This document shows, piece after piece, positions 32,003 to 44,520 of a stretch of 64,000 nt of DNA (its first letter is position 1; every line of letters begins with the position of its first letter). The stretch is from contig JARBJD010000126.1 in the NCBI GenBank assembly GCA_033064195.1, forward strand, positions 62,001 through 126,000. Reading direction: 5' to 3'. A model generated the notes under the pieces. It was not told the DNA's origin, did not search any database, and was given only the letters and a program-made list of their open reading frames with translations. Both the position numbers and the translations under genes were made by a program. This stretch comes from Blattamonas nauphoetae (taxonomy: Eukaryota > Preaxostyla > Oxymonadida).

Positions 32003-33105
32003 GCACCGCCCTTCCAGTAGGTGCTGTTCAAACCTCGGTCCCTCTGATATTGAGAAGTGGTCCGAAGTAAGGGATTCGGTCCAAGATGAACACAATGATT
32101 ATGAACACTTCAGAAATTTCCTTCCTCCTTCACGTTACTCTTTGTCGAAATTCCGCAAGAAGCTCTCCGACAAGATGTAGGTGACCTACGAGACGTAGAA
32201 TCGATTCACATTTTTATGACAAACGAATCGAGGATTCAACCGGTTCAATCCTCGTTTCTCGTTTCTCCAGCCCTCCAATTATCTCGCACTCATTATCAAT
32301 CCACTATTTCGCCCCAATAAGGCAAAAGCTCGAAGTAACAACCTTCCAGGCGGCTTTCCAAAGACTTGATCACAAAATTCTTCAGAATCAACAAGTCTCC
32401 CTTCTGACGATGTATATGCCTCCTTTCACCAGGATAGTCCTCCTTCCTGGGCGAAACCTCCCTTCTTTGACGGACTTGCAGTGAAAATGATGAAGACAAA
32501 GATGATCATCCAATTCATCTCAAATGCGTTCAGATTCATTTTGAAGGAGGAAGGGTTGAAGATACGAAAAGAACAACAAGTTTACATTCAACTCCGGCAC
32601 TTCGGAGTTCACTTATCTATCGGACGCAACGTCCGATTCCAGGCATGACGAACATGCGGAAAAACCTGCTGATATGAATGAGTAGAGGAGGAAAAATGTT
32701 TCTAAGATATTGAAATATTAGCCTTTTGTTGGATCTATGCTTGACCAATCCTTTATTCGCGACATCAGCACAGCCCAACTTTTCCAACGGTCCGGAGTTT
32801 CCAAACCAAGACCTTCACTCAAGCAACACCTCTGACAGTGTACGAGGTGTCCAGAAACACCTGCTGGGTCACTTAACACGTTCAAGCCAGAACAATATTG
32901 AGTTAGACCATTCGAGACGCCTAGACGCATGTCGACTCAATCTGAGGAGAGATTAACCGTATACAGCAAGAAAGCAACGACTAGGGGTCGATCTCCATAA
33001 CCTATGAAATGAAAGCGGGGTGTATTCAGCCGCGTCACACGTCGAGGGTCATCATCCGAACCATGGAATCAAGACATTGATTCCCAAACAATTGTGCGGC
33101 AGATA

Positions 33106-33991
33106 CAGGTAGACTAGTTCTGAATTGTATTTTAATTTTTCAGAAATGTATTTTAATATTTCAGAAATGAACATAATTGTTCAGAAATGTATTTTAATTG
33201 TTCAGAAATGAACATGATAGTTCACAAATGAACAGAGATTTTTCAGAAATGAACAGCGATTATTCTGAAATGAACAGTGATTATTCAGAATTGAACGGCC
33301 TCTCTCTGTGTTCAGATTTGTGATTCATTCTCGACTTTTAACTCAACATGAGAATATCGAGGCGATCTCATCGTCATCATCGGTGATGATCATTGGTTTT
33401 CGAAGTGGAATTATCGTGCACTATCCTGGACAATGTCCTTCAGTGTTGGAGTTCAATTTTTGTGCTCTTTCATAAGAAATGATGAAAACCACGAGTAAGA
33501 CAGAGTAGATGTTGGTTGATTTTTGTCATGGTGGAATTCTATATCGCAAAAACCAGATTTTAGCTCCTCGTCTGTCAAAATACCTGTGAACTGAACCCGA
33601 TTAAAGAAAACTTTGGAACTATGGCCCGGGAGTAAGTAGGTCTCTTCTGAGATGAGAACAACCATTTATCTTATATAATGCAAAATCTCTCAGTGCGATT
33701 ACCTGACGATATATGACAGTGGTCATTTAAATGGAGTTCCATCCGTTCTTTCAACCTCTTGTAAAACGTGTCGTCGAAAAAATATGCATGTAAAAGGACT
33801 GTTCATTTACGAACAATCACTGTTCATTTCAGAAAAATCTCTATTCATATATGAATAATTCCTGTTCATTTTTGAATCATTAAAATACATTTCTGAACAA
33901 TTATGTTCATTTCTGAACAATAAAAATGCATTTCTGAACAATTATGTTCATTTCTGAATAATTAAAATACAATTCAGAACTAGTCTAGCTG
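33106..33991 (+). mobile_element. Deleted Tc1-like element, relative of the one at 1-1911
   Basis: Both ends read CAG[G/C]TAGACTAGTTCTGAA and TA is duplicated at 33104-33105 and 33992-33993. Arms of the iterated TTCATTTCTGAAC-type motif lie at about 33125-33300 and 33795-33975. The 886-bp element keeps only a decayed 3' piece of the transposase: CELNPIKENFG at about 33588-33622 matches the CELNPIEYVFG active-site block of the full-length protein, with the catalytic Glu changed to Lys. It is an internal-deletion derivative that could be moved only in trans. Confidence 0.85.
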
Positions 33992-36900
33992 TATCGACTT
34001 TTACAACCTCTATACTATTTGACTCCACACACGGTCAGGAATTCGATTGGCTAGGACTCCAGAAGTGCCCACACATATCATGCGTGATTCAGCATCAAAG
34101 TGGTCTGAGCTGCCATGGGAACAAACAAGATCCTCAGCAATGGAGGAAACATGCGAAACATTGATGATTGTTCAGCAAATAGAGAGTCTTTTATGTGGAG
34201 TGGACAGGTCATCTTCGACGAATCGGAGATGTTCAAAGCTCACGTTCCGGTCACGCTAGAACCTTCCTAATAACCAATTCCACTTCGTCGGCATGGTGTT
34301 TCACCGATGCGAACACTCTTTCCGGAAAAATAACACCCAGATCAACCAAGTTACAAACAGATTCATTTCGCGCCCTTGAGCCGCACCTCGTGAGGAAAAA
34401 TTCCCTCAATCCGACAAAGGCAGCAATATCTGGCATCAATTGTTGGCAGGGAGCTTAAAGCAAAAGTGATCCTCGTTTTAGAGAATCCCGGACTCGACTG
34501 GACATCAAGCGCTTCTAGGACACAGATCGGTCGCCTTTCGTCACGAAGAGTCTCTTACGACCAACCAGACTCAATGAGCAGTCCTCATTCGGTACAACTA
34601 AAGAACATCATTACCCTCCCAGCATTTTTGACCCCGCAGATGCATCATCGTCAAAGGAGGAAGAGCACGAAGTAGCGTTGCTCCACGAAAACATTCACTG
34701 GGCGAACAGACGAATTGATACCCCTCCCTGATTTTCAGCGCTGGCTTGTTCTCGAGGACCTAAATCGCGGTCAGAATGGCTGACTCTGACAAGATCTGGA
34801 GATTTTTCCATCGTTGAAGCCGATACCAGACTCAGACTTCACATCAACGACTGACCAACCGCTCGTCCTATTTCACAATCTGACTGCCTCACTTGAGGAG
34901 CCGACCTCAGACAACCAAATTGCATTCGCTCCAACGGGGAGACTCCTGTACCAATCCCAATCAAATCTGGCTGAGTTAAACAAAACAGTTCCAATGGCGT
35001 CCCTCTGAGCCAGTCAAGGTCGGACAGATCTGGAAGCAGGTCGCCACGCAACTCAAGTTCCAGTTGCCGCGATTCAGACTATCGATGGAGGACAAAGATG
35101 TAGCGAGCGAAGTTGTCACCCATCTTTGACCTCTCCATCTCGAAGCTCGATCAGTGTTCCCCGTCATCGATGATGGCAGCATGGAGACGGCAGTGGCAGC
35201 TGTTCTCCACAGTGCAGTGAGAATTCTCCAGTCGTGCTTCAATGAAGTGTTATGGCAGCGTCTGAACATGGAGGGAAAAGCAATTCATCCATCTTCATCA
35301 CGAAAGATCTCCCAATCTGACAGGGAACGAAGTAACCAAATAAATACATTGCGTAACCATCAACAACAAATCAGTCGACGTTTCGATTCAGAAAGATGAC
35401 AAGGTGTTTGCCAAGGACTCTCTGATTTCGACAGAGTCATTCAACTGAACTCTTATTCAATAAGAGGTACTTCTGAGGGGTTCATGTGAAGGACGTCTGC
35501 TCATCTGCGTTCAACGGTTCACAGCAGTGAGACTCCTTTCTGACCCAAAGGGGCTTCTCTGCTCCAAAGAGAACTCCAACTCGCCGCACCGGTAATTACT
35601 CGGATCTAAAAGAACTCTCGTTCCGTCACAAACCATTTCTGTTCAAGCCCGACGAACTATCAATCGCCCTCACCCTCTCGCCCATATCATCTCACCGCTC
35701 TCATCTGTGGAACCTTGTACATGTCAGGACAAATATCTCCGTGGCATTATCATGGTCGTTTGAGAGAGTAGTGAACGATATCCTTGTCAAAGACTGCGGT
35801 TAGTCGCAGTGACAATAGGCGAACTGTCATCATATTGTTTGGCACTGAACACATCGGGGGTATCAAGCAGACTCATGAAGCATTCGACTTGATCATGTAT
35901 GGACAGTAATTATCCGAGACATGATCGTTCGCTCACCGTCTTGCTCAGCTTCATTCGAGGGAAGAAATGGTGTCTAGTATTATGACTGAGTCCACTTTGA
36001 CGATCGCAGTGGACAGACCAAGCTTGTCCAATCACCACGACGCATCATTCAACAACAAAGTCTATTCGACTAAACTTGGGGAAGACGTACTCGTCCACAA
36101 AGATCATTACGCCTTCGAAGAACACACGCGTGATCTCGGTTCGAATAACTGGACGGTCAGATGATAGAAGAAGAATTTCTCGTCCACCACGACGAACTAG
36201 CAGCGAATTCGCCCGTCACCTTTGCGAAGGCACAGTGTCTCACCTGTTGTCAATAAATGCTGACTCTACCAATTCGATGGAAACGGGTGAACTGTGAAAA
36301 TCACAATGGTTGGCGACTTGTCACTATTCGAAGCCGTTCCACTGCAGCTGAAATTCGGGAAGAAGGACTCGACCACAAGTACTCCCCATACAATCAACGG
36401 ACAGGGAAAGAACCTCCATTGAAGGGGAGATGTATTCATCACCTCTAAGGTTATCGGAAGAAGACAAACAGCGATCTGTTTCGTTCAAATGACGAACACA
36501 AACTTCACCAATCTCACAGTCAACGGACGACGATCTTGGGCATCCAAACGAGCGGCCGCGTCAGTTTTTTTCCTGAATTCACTCACTGAAGTCGCGACAG
36601 ATTGGGAACAAGGAAACGACATCACTCTGAAGGGACAGTCCTGAAAACAACGGATCCAACCATCGACTTAGCAACCGAACCTGGAAACAACGAGAAAGGG
36701 CTTGCATGGTCACATCTATCGGATTACCTGCAATATATCGCACCTCATGCAATGAGTACTGAACGACTCTCTCGCTCCAACAGCTGCTGACTCGAGACTC
36801 GAGTCCGAATGGGACCAAGCCTCCAAACGCTTTCACCCACACTCATCGAGTACACACCGAGAAATATGTTGGATAAACATCAACCTGCGATGAATCGTCT

Positions 36901-37153
36901 CTTCTCGATGCTTCACGGCGACAGTACACCGACCAGAATGAGTCTGATCAGAAGGCTACAGATGTCAGAACTGCGATACTGCCATACATTTCTCGTCAAC
37001 CACGTAATCAAGACTACTCTGCGGCCTGTGGCAGCCCTTTCGAAGGGAGTCACGGTCTCTCTGACGAGCATGGTCCAAAGAGTGAAACCCAAGATAATGG
37101 ATGCTTTTTCTTTCAGCTCATCTATCACTTATTTTCTTTCTGTTCCTTTCAAG

Positions 37154-37229
37154 TCTCAATATCAGAGGGACCGAGGTTTGAACAGCACCTACTGGAAGGG
37201 CGGTGCTTGTAACAAACCGAGGTTCCTCT
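37154..37229 (+). repeat. Internal complementary region of DIRS fossil 3
   Basis: 37154-37206 is the complement of the left end 32003-32055. The following TTGTAACAAACCGAGGTTCC is the complement of the right end near 37525-37548. It has the same layout as in fossils 2 and 4. Confidence 0.8.
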
Positions 37230-37548
37230 TGATGACCTGCTACCACAAGCCGCGAGGGGCAGGGGGCCAGTTTACCAGTTCCCTTTGGAACTCTCTTTAC
37301 AAAGACTTGCAACAGTTTTTTGCTCTCCGTTGGGGATTTTCTGTTGCAAGCATATAATAGTTTTTGTTTCCTCTTTCGTCGCATCGCGACTGACCCTTTC
37401 TTCATGGGTTCGCCCTGATGATTGGAAAATGTAAGGTGACCAGAATCTTCTAAGTTTTGAAGTGTTCTTGTTCTCATTGGTCCTATTTGGACCGAATCCC
37501 TTACTTCGGACCACTTCTCAATATCAGAGGAACCTCGGTTTGTTACAA

Positions 37549-39656
37549 AGACGAGCTAAATTCCATTGTGTACGATGTCGACGCCTGGAGAACCAAAGAG
37601 TCGAAGATGAGAGGGATCGTCGTCTCGTCGCCCGTTGAAACCATCTCTCCAACTTCAACTTTCACAAGTCGAGCTGGTTCGGGAGGCGGTCGACAAAGGA
37701 TAGAGAGACAGCGTGAACGAGTTGTATGTCTCCGACGTCACTGTCACGATCAAAGTTGACGTCGACTCGGTGTTCATCGACGACGAAGAAGAGGGAGAGA
37801 AGGAGAGAGCGATCTCATATTCTGCATCTTTTGTCAATAGTCGTGATTCTAGAACAAGATTCGTCGAGTTTGGAGAGGCAGATTCGGCATGGGTGGCAGA
37901 GACCAGCCGAGCTGGTTCTGGTTGAATCGTGACCGATTGGGTTTCAAAGAGGAGCTCCATCGGATCGGTCCCTTTTGTCAAAGAGCTCACAGAGTAAGTC
38001 GTCCCAAATTCCAGTTCTGCTCCAGAGAGAGGGAAAAGACTCGCTGACCCTTCCCATTTCTTAGATTTCGTGTTGAAACTCATCTCCACTCCTCCATTCA
38101 CCACTCCAGACACACTCAATCCAACTCGATATTGAGCTGACAAGTCCAACGCTCGACCCGTCATCCAAAACTGCTCATTTCGAACCATTGAGTCACTGCA
38201 CGATGTGAACGTCACGAGTCTCGTCGGCTCTGCTTTCGTATGGAAGATCAGACCAGACACGAAGAGCACATCCTGATTGGTTGAGTCTTTCACTCCTGTC
38301 ACTGTGTAATTCGTATTGAAGTTCAACTGAACGGAACTCGAACTGGATGAGAAGAGAACTGCCGATCCAGTTCCGACAGTGGTTGACAGGCATGTCACGA
38401 TGAATGATGTTTGGGAGATCGTCCCTGTTTCGTTCAGGATCAGCTTGTACGTCGTGTCTTCCGTCATCGCAACTCCATCCACTTTGAACTCCGCGAGTTT
38501 GTCGCTGTCCGAATATCTCTCCAGAACGATGGTCATGACTCGACTCGGCTCGGCTGGGGTGGTGATCACGAAACTTGGAAGAGTGACTGATTGCACAGCG
38601 ATCGACGATTCCATCCGAGACACTTTGTATTTCGTGCCATATTTCAGATCAGCCGAGATGGACGGGAAGAGAGTGATGTTCCATCGATTCAGTGTCGTGT
38701 CTGACGTACGTGAGAGAGTGATTTCTTTTGTGTGAGTGGTTCCTGATGGGTTCTGTTCTGTCAGAGTGAGTGTGTACGAATCAGCAACCAACCCACTTCC
38801 AGAGAAGACAAGTGTCATCCAGTCACTGTCGGTGGTTGGAGTGAACGACGAGAGAATCGCAGGAGGACAGGGAACTGTGAACGAGAGAGACGTCGAGAAG
38901 AAGATCGTCTGCGGTGAATGTGTGATGCTCGTCACACGATAGTCCTCCCCATATTTCAGTTTTGTGCTGTCTGCAGTGGCAGCACCTTTTGATCCAACCA
39001 ACTCGGTTTCTGATGAGAACGTCAAGTCGATCGTGAAAGATGATCCTGATGGGTTTTGCACAACCATCGTCGATGTTCCTGTTGTGATGGAATATCCACA
39101 CAATTTGAGTGAGACAGATGAGGTGCCAATGAGTGTTGGGAGAATCGTGAAGACCGATGGAGAAATGTCATACCCAGGAATGGCCACACTTTGCAGAGAA
39201 TAAGACTGCCCTTCAGCGAGTGTGGGAAGAAGTCCTTGCGATCCAGTTGTGACTTCAGTTGTGCCTGACAACGAGGAGATCGACGATGAGCCAAACGGGA
39301 TGTGGATCACTCGCGGCACGTTGGCTCCTCCCAACAACACTCCCATCGATCCACTCACTGCCGAAGCTGTGGCCGCTTCAATCACACACTTCTCTCCTTC
39401 TAATGTCATCTTGAACGTGGTGATGAACGTGGTCCTCGTCACTTGAGGAATCAGTGTTCCATCTGTCTGCTTACTGTCTACGTTGTAAATGTTTGGTGAT
39501 CCAGATGTCGAATCGCACAATTGAATTGATGATGAATTCAGGAGTGTAGTTGACATGTGAAAATATGTCACATCATTCGATCCAGCAACAGAAGCCGAAC
39601 AATCTCGGAACAGCACAGACGTAAGTGCAATCGACGACATCTCCCGAAGACCAATT
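37549..39656 (-). pseudogene. Giant receptor-like protein, broken copy 3, beta-helix to TIG segment
   Basis: About 660 residues in one frame (39640 down to 37655) cover the end of the beta-helix (SIALTSVLFRDCSAS...SPNIYNVDSK) and five or so TIG-type repeats. Near 37680-37700 the text jumps from SLYPLSTA into PPEPARLVKVEVGEM in another frame. One repeat end is missing there, so a deletion with frameshift has occurred. The segment is bounded by DIRS fossil 3 on its 3' side and a MITE on its 5' side. Confidence 0.82.
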
Positions 39657-39984
39657 GGCAGGGACCTGATCAGGTCTGTAGTTTACTGTATGAGGTGTGA
39701 TCCATGATCACACCTCACAGAAGTGGGGGTCTGATCCGTTTCCTAGTTAAGAATATCGATTTTCCTCTTTTTCCAATTACTCACTTCATTTTCTTCATCG
39801 TACCAGTTCAATTCAACCAATAAACAATCAATTATGACCAGATAGCCTCTCAAATGGTCGATTAGACTCATTTCACAGTTTTTTTCGAAAGTAAACTCTC
39901 TTTTAATGAAACAGTTTGTTAAGAACAAAAATTAGGTCTGATCAATGAAGGTCTGATCGATCAGATCCTTCTCAGGTCCCTGCC
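39657..39984. mobile_element. 328-bp MITE with 4-bp target duplication AATT
   Basis: Ends GGCAGGGACCTGATC and complement of GGCAGGGACCTGAGA; AATT is duplicated at 39653-39656 and 39985-39988. Removing it restores the host frame (SYGAAIG|LREMSSIAL). A perfect hairpin GAGGTGTGATC/GATCACACCTC lies at about 39690-39715. Confidence 0.83.
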
Positions 39985-41511
39985 AATTGCTGCTCCATAC
40001 GACTTAAGGGAAGCACACTCCACAAACACACAATTCGACAGAGTTGCCGCGGTCTGATACAGATACACAGTTCCACACCGTCCAGTTGCGTTGCAGCGTC
40101 TGAAGAAGCTGTCAGTAACGGTTGAAGATTGCGCTGCGACGATGAGGAATGCACCAGAGGTGCTTGTGTTGTGATTTCCTGATAATTGACATTCTGTGAA
40201 CGATGACTTTTCAACTCTGAATGGTTTCTTGTTGGTTGTTGAACAGGTAAAGAGGATCGCTCCTCCGTCGTTGTTCGCACCAGTGATGACACACTTGCGG
40301 AAGAAGCACTGCGACACTTCAAGAGAGGAAGCGACGAGTTTGAGAAAGATTCCTGCACCTCCAATTTGATTACCAGTTGTTGTGGAAATCATGTTGTTGA
40401 AAGTGCAGAGACGGAACACGACTGTTGGGGATGTGACAGCAGCAGATGTGAACTGGGCTCCTTGCGTGTGGTCTTTGCGAACGATTTCTTGTTCAGCGTT
40501 CGATTCGGTGATGCATGACGAGAAGGAGGTGTTCTGGCAGCGCAGAGACCCTCCCATGTTCGGGTCCAGCATGCTCGTCCCGCGCTGATGGTTCCCACTC
40601 GACAAAACGGAACATCCGACCATCTTCTGATTCACATTCGACCCAACCAGTGTTTCTTCGGAGTTTCTTCGTGAAGGTGCTGAAAGGCTGCTCATGTTCA
40701 CCAACATCGACGAAATCATCGTTGTCTCCATATTGAGGACATGTCCAACACTGACCTGTCTTGATTGCTGAGCCAATCCAAACGTGAAGAGAGGACCGGT
40801 TCCTGACGAGAGTGTGGTGTCCGAGAGAATCAGATCTATTCCAGTCACAGATATCTCACAATCTGAATATGATGAGAGATCATCGGATGATTGTGGTGAG
40901 CCAGAGATGCCAACAAGGGGAGAGATTTTGGAGGTTATTGAGATGTGTGTGATTGACGAAAGAACAATCGTTGATGCCAAATTTTGTTCTGTCGGCGCTG
41001 AAACTCTGACAACGAAAGGAGAACACAATCCACTGGATGCGATTGAACTTGATGAGAATCGAATTGTGGAGCTCGAAAGAGAGCAGAATCCTCTTCGACC
41101 TGAGTCTACGATTGCATGAACATGACTCGCCGCAAATGTGCTATTCCAAACATCAAACATGAACTGAAGTCCAATATCTGGCCGGTCACTTGATATTTCT
41201 GATGATCTGGTGAGATTGTTGTTTGGAGTCTGTTCTGCACGAAACAATCGTTCTTCAGAATTCTTTCGAGGATATTCTGCGAACAAGAGCAGATAGTCAC
41301 CTCCATCCAACATCATGTCTTTGGATCGTACCTGGATCGTGGATGATATCATCAAGTCATTATTCAAGGTATATCGAGACGAACTGGCCAATTGCTCCCC
41401 AAACAGCTGCTCGTGAATCCTCCTTATGTTCTCTGAAAATAGACTTAACTCCATTCCTGATGTAATCTCTGTTGTGAGCAGGATTGGAATGACGAGCAGT
41501 AGAATCCACAT
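39985..41511 (-). pseudogene. Giant receptor-like protein, broken copy 3, N-terminal segment with signal peptide
   Basis: Starts MWILLLVIPILLTTEITS, a clear signal peptide, then about 500 residues of right-handed beta-helix texture (GGAGIFLKLVASSLEVSQCF, NDDGGAILFTCS). The start is the first ATG of the frame and fits a secreted protein. The frame meets the MITE at 39984 and ends shortly after in the unrelated text RDLRRI. With the three downstream segments it accounts for about 2,400 codons, close to the 2,330 of the intact paralogue. Confidence 0.83.
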
Positions 41512-42105
41512 ATCAGCTCAGGCAGGTGCCCACTTCGATTGTCCCATTCTTTATTCGTTTGATTGGATGACTTATTTGTTCTATTAACTGATCCCTGTTA
41601 CCTTAGATCTTCAGTTCCTTTGGTGATTTCGTCTGAACAGATTTTGCTTTGATTTTCATGATTTGTGCTTCTTTCTTCACCGAAGACTGCTATTCCACAC
41701 CAGACAATCAAGTTCCCTGATAAACGAAGCGGTTCAACATGGATCCCGATTCTCGTGACAACTGGACCGACGAATTCTCGTCACTCCTCTTTGACGAGAC
41801 CTTCTAATCTCATTTCACCAGGAAACTCTCATTTCAACAAAAGTTCTTCGTTTGTGTGTTCACTATTGTTGTGGTTGTGGAAGTGTTGGAGTCATCAAGA
41901 GTTGTAACAATTTCTCAAAACGAGGAGATTCTCGAGGAGTTCTTCCACCTCGTTCTCGTTCTCATCCATCCATCTTGGACAAACAATAATTAAGAGTCAA
42001 TATCGTGATGTTACCTCAGAGAACGCAAAATAAGCAGAAAATGGCTAGGCGGGGATCTCGACACAGACAACACATGCAACTCAGGCTGTCCATCGAAAGA
42101 GACTG
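41512..42105. other. Intergenic region, nothing recognised
   Basis: Upstream region of the minus-strand giant gene copy 3 and 3' flank of the minus-strand gene 42106-43392. It probably holds the promoter of copy 3. I see no repeat ends or coding sequence. Confidence 0.4.
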
Positions 42106-43392
42106 TCAGTTCGTCCACTCGTATCCCTTCTTCGTCTTTCCGTCGTACACACGCGGCGACCCACTCCGACTTCTGCAATTCCCAAAGCTCTCTGACGTCA
42201 CGTTCAGTTTTGCGATGTCGTCGAAATGCAAGTCTGACCCGAGTCGCGCAATGTTCGCAAACTGCGTCGAGTCGACTCGGCTCGGCGAGCCGTGCTGCCC
42301 TTTCTGCCCAATCACCGAGATCGCTCCTCCAATCGCTGCCCTGTTCATCAGAAACGAGCTGTTCTCAACCACAAATTTCATGCACCCTTCCCCAATCCAC
42401 ACAGCTCCTCCTGCCACCGCCGCCGTGTTATTCTTGAAGTGCGAATTGCTGATGAGGACATCTTCCGCTATTCCAACATAAAGTGCCGACCCGTTCTGGT
42501 TCGACGGTGTACTCACACAATTCGAGAAATTGCTGGACACAACTTGATAAGACCACCCAGTGAACGGGCTTGCCAGCGAGCCGAGCATCAAGTTTGTGGA
42601 CGAGTCCACTGTTGTGTTTGTGATATAGACATCTTTCGCCAAATGGAAGAACCCCAATCCCCCCGTCAGTGGCCCATCGCAATTCTTGAGTGTGTTGTTT
42701 TGAATCCAAGCTTGGTGAAGTGGTCTTTGCAGAACAATCGTCGGCGCTGGTGTCTTCTGACCAGCCACGTTCGCAGCGAATCGGATGTCTTCAAACACAT
42801 TGTTCTTCATGCTCACGTTTCCTGTTTGAGCGTTTGTCAAAAATGGAACGTCTTTCGTCATTATGATCCCTGAAATCTTGGACCACTCCATGGCCAGTTC
42901 ATTATTGTCTTCGGCCGTCCCTTCTTCGTTCCGCTGCACAATTGGGCAACCGAAACGGCTGTTCGGTTGGAAGGTGTGGTTCCTCATCAGAATGGTTGCG
43001 TATCGAGCGTCCTCAATAACTGCGAAGTTTCGAGTTGAATAATCATGAACAATGCCTATCATCAGAAGATAGCTGTCCTCAAATGTTTTGATGAATGAAT
43101 TGTTCGTCGGTACAATGATTCGCATGCCAGTTAATGACATCGAGATATTCGTCAACAGAAAAAGTGAGTCCGACTGGCTTGAAGGCTTCAGTGTCACATC
43201 ACGTTGCTCGTCTCCTGAAACATGAAACATTCTGTATTTTCTCATTTCTGTTTCGACGATAGCAATGTTCTTTCCACTGTATGTTCCACTCGTCAGATTG
43301 AGCATCTTCGACGGGTATGCTTCACGAACCAACGGCTCGAGTTCAATATCCACCATTTCTAGAACTTGCACCAATGCAATGACTATCATCAT
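42106..43392 (-). CDS. Secreted right-handed beta-helix protein (428 aa)
   Basis: Single-exon gene. The N-terminus (MMIVIALVQVLEMVDIE) is a short hydrophobic signal-like stretch. The rest has beta-helix rungs with the recurrent Asn/Ser ladder and GG turns (NTAAVAGGAVWIGEG, NRAAIGGAISVIGQ). It has no transmembrane helix or kinase-like tail, so it is probably secreted. The same length and the same C-terminal block (SPRVYD then KTKKGYEWTN) are found in 60976-62262, so these are paralogues. Cell-surface or extracellular carbohydrate interaction is possible from the fold, but unproven. Confidence 0.82.
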   Translation of the reverse strand: MMIVIALVQVLEMVDIELEPLVREAYPSKMLNLTSGTYSGKNIAIVETEMRKYRMFHVSGDEQRDVTLKPSSQSDSLFLLTNISMSLTGMRIIVPTNNSFIKTFEDSYLLMIGIVHDYSTRNFAVIEDARYATILMRNHTFQPNSRFGCPIVQRNEEGTAEDNNELAMEWSKISGIIMTKDVPFLTNAQTGNVSMKNNVFEDIRFAANVAGQKTPAPTIVLQRPLHQAWIQNNTLKNCDGPLTGGLGFFHLAKDVYITNTTVDSSTNLMLGSLASPFTGWSYQVVSSNFSNCVSTPSNQNGSALYVGIAEDVLISNSHFKNNTAAVAGGAVWIGEGCMKFVVENSSFLMNRAAIGGAISVIGQKGQHGSPSRVDSTQFANIARLGSDLHFDDIAKLNVTSESFGNCRSRSGSPRVYDGKTKKGYEWTN

Positions 43393-44142
43393 CAGATGTT
43401 GACTTTGCGAGTTCGATCAATAGATAATTCTCCCTTAATCGTAACAGTTAAGATCGCTTGTTCTTAAACCAATCGGGATGAATAAACATTAAAGAATTAA
43501 GAAGCGTACATCAATATTGAATGGTCTTTCAGAACAATCGATCGAAAAGATTCATTCTTAGAGTAAATTTTTTCTCTTCCCAATTTCTAGGAAGATGAAG
43601 GCAAGAATAGCGAAGAGGGCAGCAAAACCGTAAACTTTATCGGTAGAGTTCGCAAACAGTAGCAGGAAGGAACATCGTGGCACATTGTGGAGTAGTGTGT
43701 TCCTTCCCCTAATAGGATCAGTTCTCGCTGGAAGAGATCGATCTCTGACTCCAGACATCCATCACTTGACATTTAGACATTGGTATCGTCGAGAAAGATG
43801 CCAAAATTGAGGGCTGTTGATTTGAGGTGAGTGTGTCGCAGATGTTTGTTGGAAGGTGCAAAGCGCATAAATGAAGTGTGGGCACGGTCTGTGGGGGCAT
43901 CTGAATCAAATACGGGTGTTGTAGTGGGCTGCAGGAGGGAGGGTTGTGGAGATATCTCTTCATTCTTCAGTCCAACAAATGTTGATGGACATTCGCTTGC
44001 TTTAGCTGTCGAGACTTCCTCGAAAGATAAACGAGACAACACTGACAAATCTTCGCTCAAGACTTCAATGCCAGTGTGAATGGCAGAGGAACGTCGTCGC
44101 TGGTGTCGAGTGATGAGTTTGTTCTTTTGATTTCGGACTTCT
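43393..44142. other. Intergenic region with an unassigned minus-strand frame
   Basis: 43393-43772 shows nothing I recognise. 43773-44267 contains a 164-codon minus-strand frame that overlaps the 3' end of the gene at 44143-44520 in another frame. Its text (ERRLVGVRSYSAVFW...EEVSTAKASECPS) could be a frameshifted extension of that gene or chance. Confidence 0.35.
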
Positions 44143-44520
44143 TCAAAAAGTGAGTGAGGTGGTGTTCCCTCCCAGAAAACCGCTGAATATGATCGAACAC
44201 CGACCAATCTTCGTTCCCAAATGTCCCAACTTCTCGTTTTCATGTCGTTGCTCCATGACGTCTTCAACGCCCTCCATTCTCAGACATCTGAGACATGCAT
44301 TCCATCGTTGCACCATTTTTCCAACTTTCCAGCCCCGCCCTTTCTGAAAATTAACCACAATTTCCAGAAAATCTGCAATTGTTCGATCATTTTCGAAGAA
44401 GACCATTGTACTCTGCGTGGTGAGTAATACAGGCTGTGTGAGAACGAATTTCATTGTCGGTTCATAAGAGGGGCATATTGTAAGAAGTGTAACAAGAAGC
44501 TGCATGAAGCGTGAGGATTG
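44143..44520 (-). pseudogene. 'RYSIVDG' family protein, 3' segment separated by DIRS fossil 4
   Basis: Continues the protein of 49223-49898: the host text reads across the insertion as SIVDGN|QSSRFMQLLVTLLTIC. It ends about 120 residues later at a stop at 44143. The ending (RMEGVEDVMEQRHENEKLG...) resembles, from memory, C-termini of a large Blattamonas protein family with ARM-like helices; I cannot verify this. The last 30 residues may be out of frame compared with the family, because an overlapping frame continues to 43773. Confidence 0.7.

Larger units (their letters stand above)
32003..37548 (+). mobile_element. DIRS-like element, fossil 3
   Basis: Left end GCACCGCCCTTCCAGTAGGT, right end ...ACCTCGGTTTGTTACAA. 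Inverted core shared by both ends includes CTCTGATATTGAGAAGTGGT (32041-32060 against 37520 area). An internal complementary region at 37154-37229 joins the complements of the left end and of the right end. A deleted Tc1-like element is nested at 33106-33991. Coding domains are not recognisable with confidence; it is broken many times over or is a non-autonomous form. It splits the minus-strand giant gene copy 3. Confidence 0.7.

Noticed and set aside
35960-36450. Text in DIRS fossil 3 faintly resembling a polymerase palm region
   Set aside because: The resemblance is a few residues only and could be chance. It is too weak to call a domain in a fossil.
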